DNA of 64,000 nt from Bacteroidota bacterium (GTDB taxonomy: Bacteria > Bacteroidota > Bacteroidia > Flavobacteriales > Flavobacteriaceae), in contig JAFDZC010000001.1 in NCBI GenBank assembly GCA_018267095.1, positions 62,001 through 126,000 on the forward strand, given 5' to 3'. Position 1 is the first letter of the stretch, and the number at the start of each line of letters is the position of its first letter. Below are positions 17,961-26,617 of the stretch, one piece after another. A program made the position numbers and the translations under genes. The notes below the pieces were generated by a model that was given only the letters and a program-made list of their open reading frames with translations, made no database searches and had not been told where the DNA came from.

Positions 17961-18620
17961 TTAATCAATCGCCATTTCAGGAACATCACCCTCAATGATG
18001 AGTTCGGCTTCGGTGGCTTGAATAATATCTTCAACGCTGACACCCGGAGCGCGCTCTAATAATTTAAATCCGCGCGGTGTAATTTCCATCACGGCGAGTT
18101 CAGTGACTACTTTTTTGACGCAACCTACGCCCGTGAGCGGGAGCGTACATTTTTTGAGAATCTTGCTTTCGCCGGCTTTGTTCACGTGCATCATCGCTAC
18201 GATAATGTTTTCGGCCGAGGCCACTAAATCCATTGCGCCACCCATGCCTTTGACCATTTTACCGGGAATTTTCCAGTTGGCAATATCGCCGTTTTCAGAA
18301 ACTTCCATCGCCCCGAGAATCGTCAAATCAACCTTTTGTGCGCGGATCATGCCAAAGCTAAAAGCCGAATCAAAAAAACTAGCGCCCGGCAACGTAGTGA
18401 TGGTTTGTTTTCCGGCATTGATGATGTCGGCATCTTCTTCGCCTTCAAACGGGAACGGCCCCATGCCCAACACACCGTTCTCGCTTTGAAATTCTACCGA
18501 GATATCGGTGCGCACATAATTGGCCACCAAGGTCGGAATGCCAATGCCTAGGTTGACGTAATAGCCGTCTTGAACTTCTTTGGCAATGCGTTTTGCAATT
18601 TGATTTTTATCTAAAGCCAT
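17961..18620 (-). CDS. scoB: 3-oxoacid CoA-transferase subunit B
   Basis: With subunit A, this moves CoA between succinyl-CoA and acetoacetate or another 3-oxoacid. The 219 residues include VNLGIGIPTLVANYV and SENGVLGMGPFP, whose glutamate is the catalytic residue that forms the CoA thioester, then GGAMDLVASAENIIVAM. It starts two bases after the subunit A stop, so the pair is translationally linked. It could also be an acetate CoA-transferase (AtoA type); the sequence does not fix the acid. Confidence 0.9.
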   Translation of the reverse strand: MALDKNQIAKRIAKEVQDGYYVNLGIGIPTLVANYVRTDISVEFQSENGVLGMGPFPFEGEEDADIINAGKQTITTLPGASFFDSAFSFGMIRAQKVDLTILGAMEVSENGDIANWKIPGKMVKGMGGAMDLVASAENIIVAMMHVNKAGESKILKKCTLPLTGVGCVKKVVTELAVMEITPRGFKLLERAPGVSVEDIIQATEAELIIEGDVPEMAID

Positions 18621-18622
18621 GA

Positions 18623-19324
18623 TTAATCTTTTTTGCGGGTGGTTCTTTGTTCGATTCGCTTTTCAAATTTTTCGCCTTGAAAAATACGCTGAACCATAAT
18701 GCCCGGGATGTGAATTTGGTTCGGATCAAGCGCGCCCACCGGGAGCAATTCTTCGACTTCGGCAATGGTGATTTTGGCAGCGCCGGCCATCACGGCATTA
18801 AAGTTACGCGCGGTTCCTTTGAAAATGAGGTTTCCGGCTTCGTCGCCTTTCCAAGCTTTAACAATCGAGAAGTCGGCTTTATAGGCCAGTTCCATAACGT
18901 GCATTTTTCCGTTGAATTCACGCGTTTCTTTGCCTTCGGCTACTTCGGTTCCGTAACCGGCGGGCGTAAAAAAAGCTGGAATTCCGGCTTGTGCAGCGCG
19001 GCATTTTTCGGCCAAGGTTCCTTGCGGTGTGAGTTCGACTTCCAGTTCGCCCGAAAGCATTTGGCGTTCGAACTCAGCATTTTCGCCCACATAAGACGAA
19101 ATCATTTTTTTGATTTGTTTTTTCTGTAAGAGCAAGCCGAGTCCAAAATCGTCTACACCGGCATTGTTTGAAATGCAAGTGAGATTCGTGGTTTCTTTAC
19201 GAACGAGTTCGGCAATGCTGTTTTCGGGAATTCCGCAGAGGCCAAATCCGCCGAGCATCAACGTCATTCCGTCTTGAATACCTTCTAAAGCTTGTGCTAC
19301 AGAGTTTACTTTTTTATTGATCAT
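18623..19324 (-). CDS. scoA: 3-oxoacid CoA-transferase subunit A
   Basis: The CoA-binding partner of subunit B. The 233 residues include [19 protein letters not shown] near the N-terminus, the CoA-transferase family I subunit A signature, and [16 protein letters not shown]. The gene is 33 bases downstream of the PBP1A gene on the same strand, so it may be read through from the ricT-gldH-PBP1A unit. Ketone-body or branched-chain 3-oxoacid use is the likely role. Confidence 0.9.
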   Translation of the reverse strand: MINKKVNSVAQALEGIQDGMTLMLGGFGLCGIPENSIAELVRKETTNLTCISNNAGVDDFGLGLLLQKKQIKKMISSYVGENAEFERQMLSGELEVELTPQGTLAEKCRAAQAGIPAFFTPAGYGTEVAEGKETREFNGKMHVMELAYKADFSIVKAWKGDEAGNLIFKGTARNFNAVMAGAAKITIAEVEELLPVGALDPNQIHIPGIMVQRIFQGEKFEKRIEQRTTRKKD

Positions 19325-19357
19325 AGCTATATGCTTATGGATTTTATCCGAGGATGA

Positions 19358-21655
19358 TTACAAACCAAATTCATCGGTATTTTGTTCAAATTCAGTATCG
19401 GTGGTGTCTTTGACTGGTGCCCAACAATCCACTTTAATAGACAAATTAGGCGGTCGTTCAAAGTCAGATTTTGAAACATTGAGCGAAGAATCGGCATAAC
19501 ATTTCTTCATAAACAAAGCCCAAATCGGAAGCGCCGCTGTAGCACCTTGTCCGTAGGTAATGCCTTTGAAGCGCGCTGAGCGATCTTCACAACCGACCCA
19601 AACACCGGTGGCTAAATTCGGCACCATACCTACAAACCAGCCGTCTGATTGATTTTGCGTGGTTCCGGTTTTTCCGGCAATCGGGTTGGTAAACACATAC
19701 GGATAACCCGTTACGCGGTTGTAGCCGTTGCCACCGCCCTGAGTTCTGAGTCTGGCGCCTGACCCGCCTTCGGTGACGCCTTCGAGCAATTTAATGACGG
19801 CAAAAGCAATGTCTTTATTGAGGACATCGTGCGATTCCGGAGTCGGTTCATAAATGACTACGCCGTTTTTGTCTTCGATGCGCGTGATGAATTGCGGTTT
19901 GATGTACACCCCTTCATTGGCAAAAGTGCTGTAAGCGGCCACCATGTCTTCAACGGTGATTTCAACCGCGCCCAAAGCAATCGAAGGTTGTACCGGAATA
20001 TCTGATTTTACCCCGAGTTTTTTAGTCAAATCAACCACGGCTTCCGGGCCCACTTTGTCAATGAGTTTGGCCGAAACGGTATTGATGGAGTTGGCCAAGG
20101 CTTTTTTGAGTGTCACCATGCCGCGGTATTGGTTGTCTGAGTTGCGCGGTTCCCAATCTTCGGTGACGTGATGACGTCCTTTATGAATCATAAACGGGCT
20201 ATCAATAATCGAATCGCATGGCGACATATTGAGTTGTTCTATCGCGGTCGCATATACAAAAGGTTTGAAGGTCGAACCCACTTGTCGTGCTCCTTGCCCC
20301 ACGTGGTCGTATTGGAAATACTTATAATTGATGCCGCCCACCCAAACTTTGATGTGTCCGGTTTGCGGTTCCATAGCCATGATTCCGGTTTGTAAAAAGC
20401 TTTTGTAATAGCGAATTGAATCGTTTGGCGTCATTACGGTATCGCGCTCGCCTTTCCAAGTAAAGACTTTCATTTTGGTTTTTACACCGAATGATTTGAT
20501 GATTTCTGCTTCAGACTTACCTTGGTCGGCCATGATTTTCCAGCGGCTGGAATTCTTCATCGCTTTAGTCATGAGCTTTTTGGTTTCATCGTCAGAGATG
20601 TTCACAAAAGGCGCATTTTTATTTTCTTTTTGTTGACTTCTGAGCTCGGCTTGCAGGTTCGGCAAGTGTTGCTTCATCGCTTCTTCGGCATAAGTTTGCA
20701 TGCGCGAATCAATGGTGGTATAAATTTTCAGACCGTCTTTGTAAATGTCATATTCACCACCGTCGGGCTTTTTGTTTTCTTTGGCCCAATTCTTCATAAA
20801 GTCGCGCAAATACTCGCGAAAATAAGTCCCGATTCCGTCGGTATGACTTTCAGGCTGAAAGTGCAAAACAATCGGTTTTTGTTCAAGGGTTTTCTTTTCG
20901 GCTTCGCTCAAAAATCCGTTGCGCACCATTTGACCCAAAACCACATTGCGGCGTTTTTGTACTTTTTCTAATCGGCGAACCGGATTGTATAACGATGGAT
21001 TCGTAAGCATACCCACCAGCATTGCGCCTTCGTCAACGGTCAAATCGCGGGGTTCTTTTCCGAAATAAACTTTGGCCGCCGAACGAATGCCCACAGCCGT
21101 ATTGACAAAGTCCGCCTTATTGAAATACATGGCAATGATTTCGTTTTTGGTATATTGACGTTCGAGTTTGATGGCAATAATCCACTCTTTGGCTTTTTGA
21201 ATGATACGCAGCGGCAAGAAACGCGAGCCTTCTCCGTGAAAGAGCAACTTGGCCAATTGTTGCGTCAGTGTACTGGCTCCACCGTCTGAACCGAGTTTCA
21301 CTGCAGCGCCCAAAGTACGTCGTCCGTCAATGCCGGAATGTTCGTAAAAACGCTCATCTTCGGTTGCGACTAGGGCGTTCACCAAGTGTTTCGGAAGGTC
21401 GGAATATTTAATCGGCGTACGGTTTTCATTGTAGAATTTACCAATGGTCGCTCCGTCGGTAGCAATAATTTCAGTGGCAAGGTTTGAATCCGGATTTTCT
21501 AAATCTTCAAACGAAGGCATCGATCCGAACAAGCCCCACGAAGCAAACAAGAAAAACAAAAAGATACCGCCCAGGGTGTAGAAATAAACTTTCCAGAATT
21601 TCTTTTTATAGTATTCCAGATTTTTCTCGGGCATAGGTTTGTTGAGCGTTGCCAT
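19358..21655 (-). CDS. Bifunctional penicillin-binding protein 1A
   Basis: A class A PBP of 765 residues that polymerises and cross-links peptidoglycan. A single N-terminal transmembrane segment (YFYTLGGIFLFFLFASWGLF) anchors it. The glycosyltransferase family 51 domain has the catalytic-glutamate motif ATEDERFYEHSGID and GGASTLTQQLAKLLF. The transpeptidase domain has the acyl-serine motif GSTFKPF, the SxN motif in NSINTVSAK and the KTG motif in GKTGTTQNQSDGWFVG. It starts four bases after the gldH stop, in one operon with gldH and ricT. Confidence 0.95.
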   Translation of the reverse strand: MATLNKPMPEKNLEYYKKKFWKVYFYTLGGIFLFFLFASWGLFGSMPSFEDLENPDSNLATEIIATDGATIGKFYNENRTPIKYSDLPKHLVNALVATEDERFYEHSGIDGRRTLGAAVKLGSDGGASTLTQQLAKLLFHGEGSRFLPLRIIQKAKEWIIAIKLERQYTKNEIIAMYFNKADFVNTAVGIRSAAKVYFGKEPRDLTVDEGAMLVGMLTNPSLYNPVRRLEKVQKRRNVVLGQMVRNGFLSEAEKKTLEQKPIVLHFQPESHTDGIGTYFREYLRDFMKNWAKENKKPDGGEYDIYKDGLKIYTTIDSRMQTYAEEAMKQHLPNLQAELRSQQKENKNAPFVNISDDETKKLMTKAMKNSSRWKIMADQGKSEAEIIKSFGVKTKMKVFTWKGERDTVMTPNDSIRYYKSFLQTGIMAMEPQTGHIKVWVGGINYKYFQYDHVGQGARQVGSTFKPFVYATAIEQLNMSPCDSIIDSPFMIHKGRHHVTEDWEPRNSDNQYRGMVTLKKALANSINTVSAKLIDKVGPEAVVDLTKKLGVKSDIPVQPSIALGAVEITVEDMVAAYSTFANEGVYIKPQFITRIEDKNGVVIYEPTPESHDVLNKDIAFAVIKLLEGVTEGGSGARLRTQGGGNGYNRVTGYPYVFTNPIAGKTGTTQNQSDGWFVGMVPNLATGVWVGCEDRSARFKGITYGQGATAALPIWALFMKKCYADSSLNVSKSDFERPPNLSIKVDCWAPVKDTTDTEFEQNTDEFGL

Positions 21656-21659
21656 AAGT

Positions 21660-22142
21660 TTAGTTTGTTTTTTCTATTCTGAATCCTACTTCGGTAATGC
21701 CGTCGAGTTGTACCACACCGGCCACTTTACCGGTTTGTCTGACAGCTTGTTTAATACTTACTTTGTATGGTCCGGGCATAAAGCGCATGCCTTCTTTGTA
21801 TACGAGTTTACTTTCCTTAATGTCGGTGAAGCCATCGCCGAGCAAGTTACCTTCCGGATCGGCCATTTGGTATTCGAGCGTATCGACTACGGTTTTTTTG
21901 TTGGGTTGTTGCAGCGACACAATCAAGAAAATATTGTTGTACGGATAGTCGTTGTTTCCGCGCAAATTCAAATATAAATTGTACGGTTTTTTGGTGTCGA
22001 GTTTGGGTAAGTCAAAGCGGACAATCGTGTCTTTATTCCAGCTTTTCCCCACCGAGTGATATTCGTCAAAAACGCGCTTCTTATCACAAGAGACAAGAAG
22101 AATCAAAGTCAAAAGGAATAAAAGACTAGTTTTTAGGCTCAT
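21660..22142 (-). CDS. gldH: Gliding motility lipoprotein GldH
   Basis: GldH is one of the lipoproteins needed for gliding motility in flavobacteria. The chosen ATG at 22142 gives 160 residues with a typical signal peptide and lipobox (MSLKTSLLFLLTLILLVSCDKK, cysteine at residue 19 or so); longer in-frame starts lie within ricT and break the signal peptide. Conserved parts include FDEYHSVGKSWNKDT and LYLNLRGNNDYPYNN. It overlaps the end of ricT by 17 bases and is followed at once by PBP1A. Confidence 0.9.
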   Translation of the reverse strand: MSLKTSLLFLLTLILLVSCDKKRVFDEYHSVGKSWNKDTIVRFDLPKLDTKKPYNLYLNLRGNNDYPYNNIFLIVSLQQPNKKTVVDTLEYQMADPEGNLLGDGFTDIKESKLVYKEGMRFMPGPYKVSIKQAVRQTGKVAGVVQLDGITEVGFRIEKTN

Positions 22143-23415
22143 TTCTGTTTGGATTCTTTTTGTGTTTGTGGTGTTTGTTTTTTGGACGATTTCCGCCACC
22201 TCCTTGATTTGGATTTGCGGGTTGTGCCCCCGAATTACTATTGGCTTTAGGTTGTTGCTGTCCTTCGGCCGTTCTGGGTTCACCGGCCGGTTTTTTCTTT
22301 TTGTTGGGTTTGCGTTTGCGGTTGGGTTTGTCAAAGCGCGTTAAGCTTTCTTGTCCCATGGCGTTGGTGAAATCTTGGGTTGGTTCTGCAGCGATTTCAA
22401 CCACAAAATCTTCGAGTGACGCGACTTTGTTTTTCTGCTTGTTCTCTGCCATGATTTCTTTGACTTGCTCGATATTGAGCATATGCCAAACCGCCGGACT
22501 ATCGGTATACGAAAACCACATCAACCCTTTGAAAATATCCAATTTCTGGCAAGTTGCATCGCCTTTTTCGGTGTATAATTTGGTGTCGAAATCCGGAAAA
22601 TCTTGCAAAGCATCCAGATAAGTGTCGAGCTCGTAATTCAAGCAACATTTGAGTTTCCCGCACTGCCCAGCCAATTTTTGCGGATTGAGCGACAATTGCT
22701 GATAACGTGCCGCCGAAGTGTTTACGCTTCTAAAATCCGTGAGCCAAGTCGAGCAACACAACTCGCGTCCGCAGGATCCGATGCCGCCCAAACGAGAAGC
22801 CTCTTGGCGGAAACCGACTTGTTTCATTTCGATGCGGATGCTGAATTCTTTGGCAAAATCTTTAATCAACATTCTAAAGTCAACGCGATCATTGGCGGTG
22901 TAATAAAACGTCGCCTTCGAAGCATCGCCTTGAAATTCAATGTCCGAAATTTTCATTTCGAGTTTGTGCGCAATGGCCAATTCGCGGGCGCGGACTTTCA
23001 TCGGTTCTTCGCGATCGCGCGCTGCCGACCATACATCGATGTCTTTTTGTGAAGCTTTTCGGTATACTTTATTGATTTCTGGGCTTTCAGGTTGGGCGCC
23101 TTTTTTCTTCATTTGCACGCGTACCAATTCGCCGGTGAGCGTCACAATGCCGATGTCATGTCCCGGAGAAGCCTCGGTAGCCACAATATCGCCAATGCTT
23201 AAAGTAAGTTTTTCGGTATTTCGGTAGAAGTCTTTTCGCCCGTTTTTAAAGCGAACTTCTACACAATCAAAAGGTTCTTGACCACCCGGCAAACTCATGT
23301 TCGAGAGCCAATCAAAAACCGTTAATTTGTTGCAGCTATCGGTGCCGCAAGTCCCATTATTTTTGCACCCTTTCGGCGCAGAGCCGTCAGCGGTGGAACA
23401 ACTGTTACATGCCAT
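22126..23415 (-). CDS. ricT: PSP1-domain protein, RicT/YaaT family
   Basis: The ATG at 23415 gives 429 residues starting MACNSCSTADG. The PSP1 C-terminal domain is recognisable, with the cysteine motifs IGSCGRELCCSTWL and CGKLKCCLNYE that are conserved in RicT and linked to iron-sulfur binding. In Bacillus RicT acts with RicA and RicF in RNA maturation; those partners are not seen here. A long basic, low-complexity tail (Lys, Asn, Pro, Gly, His) could bind nucleic acid. The gene heads an operon with gldH and PBP1A, an arrangement I regard as typical of flavobacteria. Confidence 0.88.
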   Translation of the reverse strand: MACNSCSTADGSAPKGCKNNGTCGTDSCNKLTVFDWLSNMSLPGGQEPFDCVEVRFKNGRKDFYRNTEKLTLSIGDIVATEASPGHDIGIVTLTGELVRVQMKKKGAQPESPEINKVYRKASQKDIDVWSAARDREEPMKVRARELAIAHKLEMKISDIEFQGDASKATFYYTANDRVDFRMLIKDFAKEFSIRIEMKQVGFRQEASRLGGIGSCGRELCCSTWLTDFRSVNTSAARYQQLSLNPQKLAGQCGKLKCCLNYELDTYLDALQDFPDFDTKLYTEKGDATCQKLDIFKGLMWFSYTDSPAVWHMLNIEQVKEIMAENKQKNKVASLEDFVVEIAAEPTQDFTNAMGQESLTRFDKPNRKRKPNKKKKPAGEPRTAEGQQQPKANSNSGAQPANPNQGGGGNRPKNKHHKHKKNPNRNEPKN

Positions 23416-23534
23416 AAATAGAATATATATTGATCGTGGCCGTGCCACTACTTTTCACAAACGTTTCGAGGGTAAAGATAGTATTTTTTCGCTTATGCGA
23501 AGGTCAAATTTAAATTGCCCAAGCGGTATAAAAA

Positions 23535-23561
23535 AAGCCTGATTTTCATAGTTTCAGGCTT
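23535..23561 (-). terminator. Terminator of the trhO-trhP-ferredoxin operon
   Basis: AAGCCTGA (23535-23542) pairs with TCAGGCTT (23554-23561). Read on the minus strand the hairpin is followed by a run of T, and it lies 17 bases after the ferredoxin stop. Confidence 0.75.
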
Positions 23562-23577
23562 CTTTTAACGGATTTTT

Positions 23578-23808
23578 TTAAGTGGTTTTTACCGATATGA
23601 TGTGCACCGGACAAGCTTTTTCGGCCAAAAAACAAGCTTCTTCTATGCTGTGGTCGGGTGATTTTAGCGTATGAAAACCCTTGTTGTCAATCGATTTTAA
23701 AAGTACTGATTTGCCGTCTTTTTTAGACATCTGAAATTGCCCAGGAGCCATCTCTACACAGTAGTTACAGCCAATGCATTTGTCTCGTTGCAAAGTTACA
23801 ATCACCAT
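23578..23808 (-). CDS. Small 4Fe-4S-type ferredoxin
   Basis: A 76-residue ferredoxin with CIGCNYC near residue 11 and a distant CP in KACPVHI, giving the C-x2-C-x2-C...CP pattern of a single-cluster protein. Its start codon overlaps the stop of the U32 gene by one base, and a terminator follows, so it is the last gene of the trhO-trhP operon. Supply of electrons or a role in maturing the U32 enzyme's cluster is inferred from this coupling; no direct partner is shown by the sequence. Confidence 0.9.
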   Translation of the reverse strand: MVIVTLQRDKCIGCNYCVEMAPGQFQMSKKDGKSVLLKSIDNKGFHTLKSPDHSIEEACFLAEKACPVHIISVKTT

Positions 23809-25049
23809 TAGGCTTCGACCATTTTATAGAGTTTGTCCGACAAGCGAATGCGAAACGGAACCTTAAATGTACAACTGTCGCCTTTGGTGGCTTTGTCGGC
23901 CAAGGTGTCGTTGACCAAAAAAGCGTCAAGCTCAAATTCTTGTGCGCCCGTGGTGGGTCCGGTGATGAGCATTTTGTCGCCTTTTTTGATGTCGTAAGCT
24001 TCGATTTTAAATTCGGCAATGCCTGATTTTGCGAAATAATGCATGCCTTTTCCGACATAAACCTTTTTCTGCGTCGCGCTCGAACCCGGATTGTCGCTCC
24101 ATTCACCGAGTTTTTGTCCTAAATAATAACCGCTCCAAAACCCGCGATTGTATACGGTAGAAAGCGTTTCCATCCAAGTTTGAACGCGCTCAGTATTATA
24201 AGTTCCATCGTAAATAGCGTCAATGGCCTCGCGGTATGTTCGCGTTACCGTGGCTACATAATCGGCGGCACGACCGCGCCCTTCAAGCTTTAAAACCTGC
24301 ACGCCCGAATCGATGATTTGGTCCAAAAAGTCAATGGTACACAAATCTTTGGGCGACATCATATATTCGTTGTCAATTTCAATCTCAAAACCGCTTTCTT
24401 GGTCAATAACCGTGTATTTTTTTCGGCAATTTTGCTTACAAGCCCCGCGATTGGCCGATGAATTGTGCGCATGCAAACTCAAATAGCATTTACCCGAAAC
24501 CGCCATGCACAAAGCGCCGTGACCAAAAATTTCAATTTCAACCAAATTTCCGGACGGGCCTTTGATTTGTTCTTTTTCAATTGCTTCAGTAATTTTCTTG
24601 ACTTGACGCAAACTCAACTCGCGCGAAAGAACGATGGTGTCGGCAAACAAGCTGTAAAATCGCACCGTCTCGACATTGGTCACATTGAGCTGGGTGGATA
24701 TATGCACCTCAATGCCCAAGCTTCTGGCCGTTGCTATCACGGCTTGATCCGAAGCAATCACAGCGGTGATTCCCGCTTCTTTAGCTTTTGTCAAAAGCGT
24801 TTTAACTACCGATAAATCGTGATCGTAAATAATCGTGTTGAGCGTTAAATAAGTTCGTACGTTTTTTTCGTTGCAACGACGGGCAATTTCCGGTAAATCA
24901 TCCAGTACAAAGTTCACCGTGGCACGCGCGCGCATATTGAGTTGTTCTACGCCAAAATATACCGAATCACAACCATTGTCCAGAGCCGCTTGCAACGATT
25001 CAAAGTTGCCGGCCGGAGCCATAAGCTCGATCTTTCCTGAGGCGGTCAT
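23808..25049 (-). CDS. trhP: U32 peptidase-family tRNA 5-hydroxyuridine synthase, TrhP-like
   Basis: The U32 family includes TrhP (YegQ), which with prephenate makes 5-hydroxyuridine at tRNA position 34. The 413 residues contain the U32 signature EIFGHGALCMAVSGKCYLS followed by GACKQNCRKKY; these four cysteines are the expected iron-sulfur ligands. A C-terminal beta-barrel-like domain (residues about 330-413) contains GDKMLITGPTTG and VPFRIRLSDKLYK. Its start overlaps the trhO stop by one base. Other U32 members are proteases or ubiquinone hydroxylation factors (UbiU/V), but context with trhO favours the tRNA role. Confidence 0.85.
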   Translation of the reverse strand: MTASGKIELMAPAGNFESLQAALDNGCDSVYFGVEQLNMRARATVNFVLDDLPEIARRCNEKNVRTYLTLNTIIYDHDLSVVKTLLTKAKEAGITAVIASDQAVIATARSLGIEVHISTQLNVTNVETVRFYSLFADTIVLSRELSLRQVKKITEAIEKEQIKGPSGNLVEIEIFGHGALCMAVSGKCYLSLHAHNSSANRGACKQNCRKKYTVIDQESGFEIEIDNEYMMSPKDLCTIDFLDQIIDSGVQVLKLEGRGRAADYVATVTRTYREAIDAIYDGTYNTERVQTWMETLSTVYNRGFWSGYYLGQKLGEWSDNPGSSATQKKVYVGKGMHYFAKSGIAEFKIEAYDIKKGDKMLITGPTTGAQEFELDAFLVNDTLADKATKGDSCTFKVPFRIRLSDKLYKMVEA

Positions 25050-26401
25050 TAGCTGAGTATTTTATAGATTTTATCCGATAATCGCACTCTAAATGGCACT
25101 TCAAAAGTTACTTTATCGCCCGCTTGCGCTGAAGTATTTTCTTGGCCGTTGACTTTGAATTGCTGTAAAACCAAAGTTTGTTCGCCGGTGGTTGGGCCCG
25201 AAATCATAATTTGGTCACCACTTTGCAGGCTTCCGTTTTGCATTTGCATCAATCCTACTCCGGCTTTGACAAAATAATGTTCTACCTTGCCCAAAAGTGT
25301 TTTTTTGACTTTGATTTTCTGACGAATATCAACGGTTGCTTTAGCCAGAGGCGTTGCTGAAAGCTCACCCGAATGTTTGAATTTCAAGTTTTCAGACTTC
25401 CCTTTTCTAAAGATTTTATTACCTACTTGCAAGCCTTTTCTGCGTCGAATTTGCTCGTCCATCGGCAAGTGAATCCACTCTTGACATTCGGTTGAGCAAC
25501 AGTTTTCCATCGCTGCTTTGCAGTTGTCGCATTGAATAAACAACAAATGACAAGCCTCATTGGCGCAGTTGGTATGGTTGTCACAAGGCGCGCCACATTG
25601 GTGACACTGTGCAATGATATCGTCGGTAATGCGTTCACCCAAACGGTGGTCGAATACAAAGTTCTTCCCGATGAATTTGCTCTCTAAACCTTCTTCTTTG
25701 ATTTGCTTGGCGTAGTTGATGATGCCGCCTTCAAGCTGATATACATTCTGAAAACCTTGGTGTTTGTAATAAGCGCTGGCTTTCTCGCAACGAATGCCTC
25801 CGGTGCAATACATCACCAAGTTTTTACTTTCTTTAAAATCTTTGAGTTGCTCATTGATGATCGGCAACGACTCGCGAAAAGTTTCCACATCTGGCGTAAT
25901 CGCTCCTTTGAAATGACCGACTTCGCTTTCGTAGTGATTTCTAAAATCCACCACGATTGTATTCGGGTCGTCTAAAATCGCATTGAATTCACGCGCGTTC
26001 AAATGCACGCCTTTGTTGGTCACATCAAAAGTTTCGTCGCTTAAACCGTCGGCTACAATTTTGTGACGCACTTTAATGGTGAGCTTCAAAAACGAGTGGT
26101 CGTCTTGCTCCACGGCCACATTCAAACGAATGCCGCGCATAAAATCATAAGCGTCTAAGGTTGCTCGAAAAGCTTCAAAATAGTCGGCCGGAACGCTCAT
26201 TTGCGCATTGATGCCTTCATGAGCCACGTAAATTCGGCCCAGCGCATCGAGTGCATTCCAAGCTAAAAATAAATCGTCGCGAAATTTTTTGGGATCTTCA
26301 ATTTTGGCGTACGCATAGAAAGATAACGTAAGGCGTTGTTGTCCTGCTTCGTCAATAAGTCGGGCTCTTTCTTCTGCGCTTAATGTGTTGTACAGTTGCA
26401 T
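25049..26401 (-). CDS. trhO: Rhodanese-type tRNA uridine-34 hydroxylase TrhO with added C-terminal domain
   Basis: TrhO (YceA) is the O2-dependent enzyme that makes 5-hydroxyuridine at tRNA position 34. The N-terminal acylphosphatase-like part, a rhodanese domain with VMYCTGGIRCEKA (active cysteine at residue 199) and a cysteine-rich segment (CHQCGAPCDNHTNC onward) match the family. The protein is 450 residues against roughly 350 for E. coli YceA. The extra C-terminal 80 residues (HYFVKAG, SGDQIMISGPTTGEQ, VPFRVRLSDKIYK) are clearly homologous to the end of the neighbouring U32 protein. A good promoter lies upstream. Confidence 0.9.
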   Translation of the reverse strand: MQLYNTLSAEERARLIDEAGQQRLTLSFYAYAKIEDPKKFRDDLFLAWNALDALGRIYVAHEGINAQMSVPADYFEAFRATLDAYDFMRGIRLNVAVEQDDHSFLKLTIKVRHKIVADGLSDETFDVTNKGVHLNAREFNAILDDPNTIVVDFRNHYESEVGHFKGAITPDVETFRESLPIINEQLKDFKESKNLVMYCTGGIRCEKASAYYKHQGFQNVYQLEGGIINYAKQIKEEGLESKFIGKNFVFDHRLGERITDDIIAQCHQCGAPCDNHTNCANEACHLLFIQCDNCKAAMENCCSTECQEWIHLPMDEQIRRRKGLQVGNKIFRKGKSENLKFKHSGELSATPLAKATVDIRQKIKVKKTLLGKVEHYFVKAGVGLMQMQNGSLQSGDQIMISGPTTGEQTLVLQQFKVNGQENTSAQAGDKVTFEVPFRVRLSDKIYKILS

Positions 26402-26455
26402 GCTATAAACGTATTAAGTGAGATATCTCGAATTCACCTTGGCGGAATTCGCTGG

Positions 26456-26485
26456 CAAAGGTACATTTTTATTTCAATCGTCCAA
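26456..26485 (-). promoter_or_regulatory. Predicted promoter of the trhO operon
   Basis: On the minus strand TTG (26483-26485) and TACCTTTG (26456-26463) are 19 bases apart, an exact match to the flavobacterial TTG-N17-23-TAnnTTTG consensus. The leader to the trhO ATG would be close to 50 bases and contains the palindrome GAGATATCTC (26420-26429). Confidence 0.65.
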
Positions 26486-26492
26486 GGGTTTT

Positions 26493-26554
26493 GGGCGTGC
26501 CCCTGCGGGTCGGGCTGTTCGCGGTGCGCGGCACCTAGCTGCCATCCCTCACGC
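26493..26554 (+). repeat. 62-nt GC-rich structured intergenic repeat, family A, copy 3
   Basis: Same element as at 4303-4364 with one base difference (GCCATCCC for TCCATCCC). Both flanking genes are on the minus strand, so here the repeat is read in the opposite sense to copies 1 and 2 relative to the gene upstream. It sits just upstream of the trhO promoter. Confidence 0.85.
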
Positions 26555-26566
26555 AAATCGTATCCA

Positions 26567-26600
26567 TAAAAAAACCCCAACACTGGGCTGGGGCTTTGTT
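26567..26600 (-). terminator. Terminator of the bacilliredoxin gene
   Basis: CCCCA (26575-26579) and TGGGG (26589-26593) form a hairpin; on the minus strand the hairpin is followed by a run of T. It lies 18 bases after the stop of the gene at 26618. Confidence 0.7.
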
Positions 26601-26617
26601 TTCCAAAACAGGATTTT

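Noticed and set aside
20522-20971. 149-residue plus-strand frame opposite PBP1A
   Set aside because: It is antisense to the conserved PBP1A coding region and has no recognisable features.
4303-26554. Family A repeats as a CRISPR array or insertion sequence
   Set aside because: The three copies are about 10 kb apart with no regular spacers, no transposase and no terminal target duplication visible.
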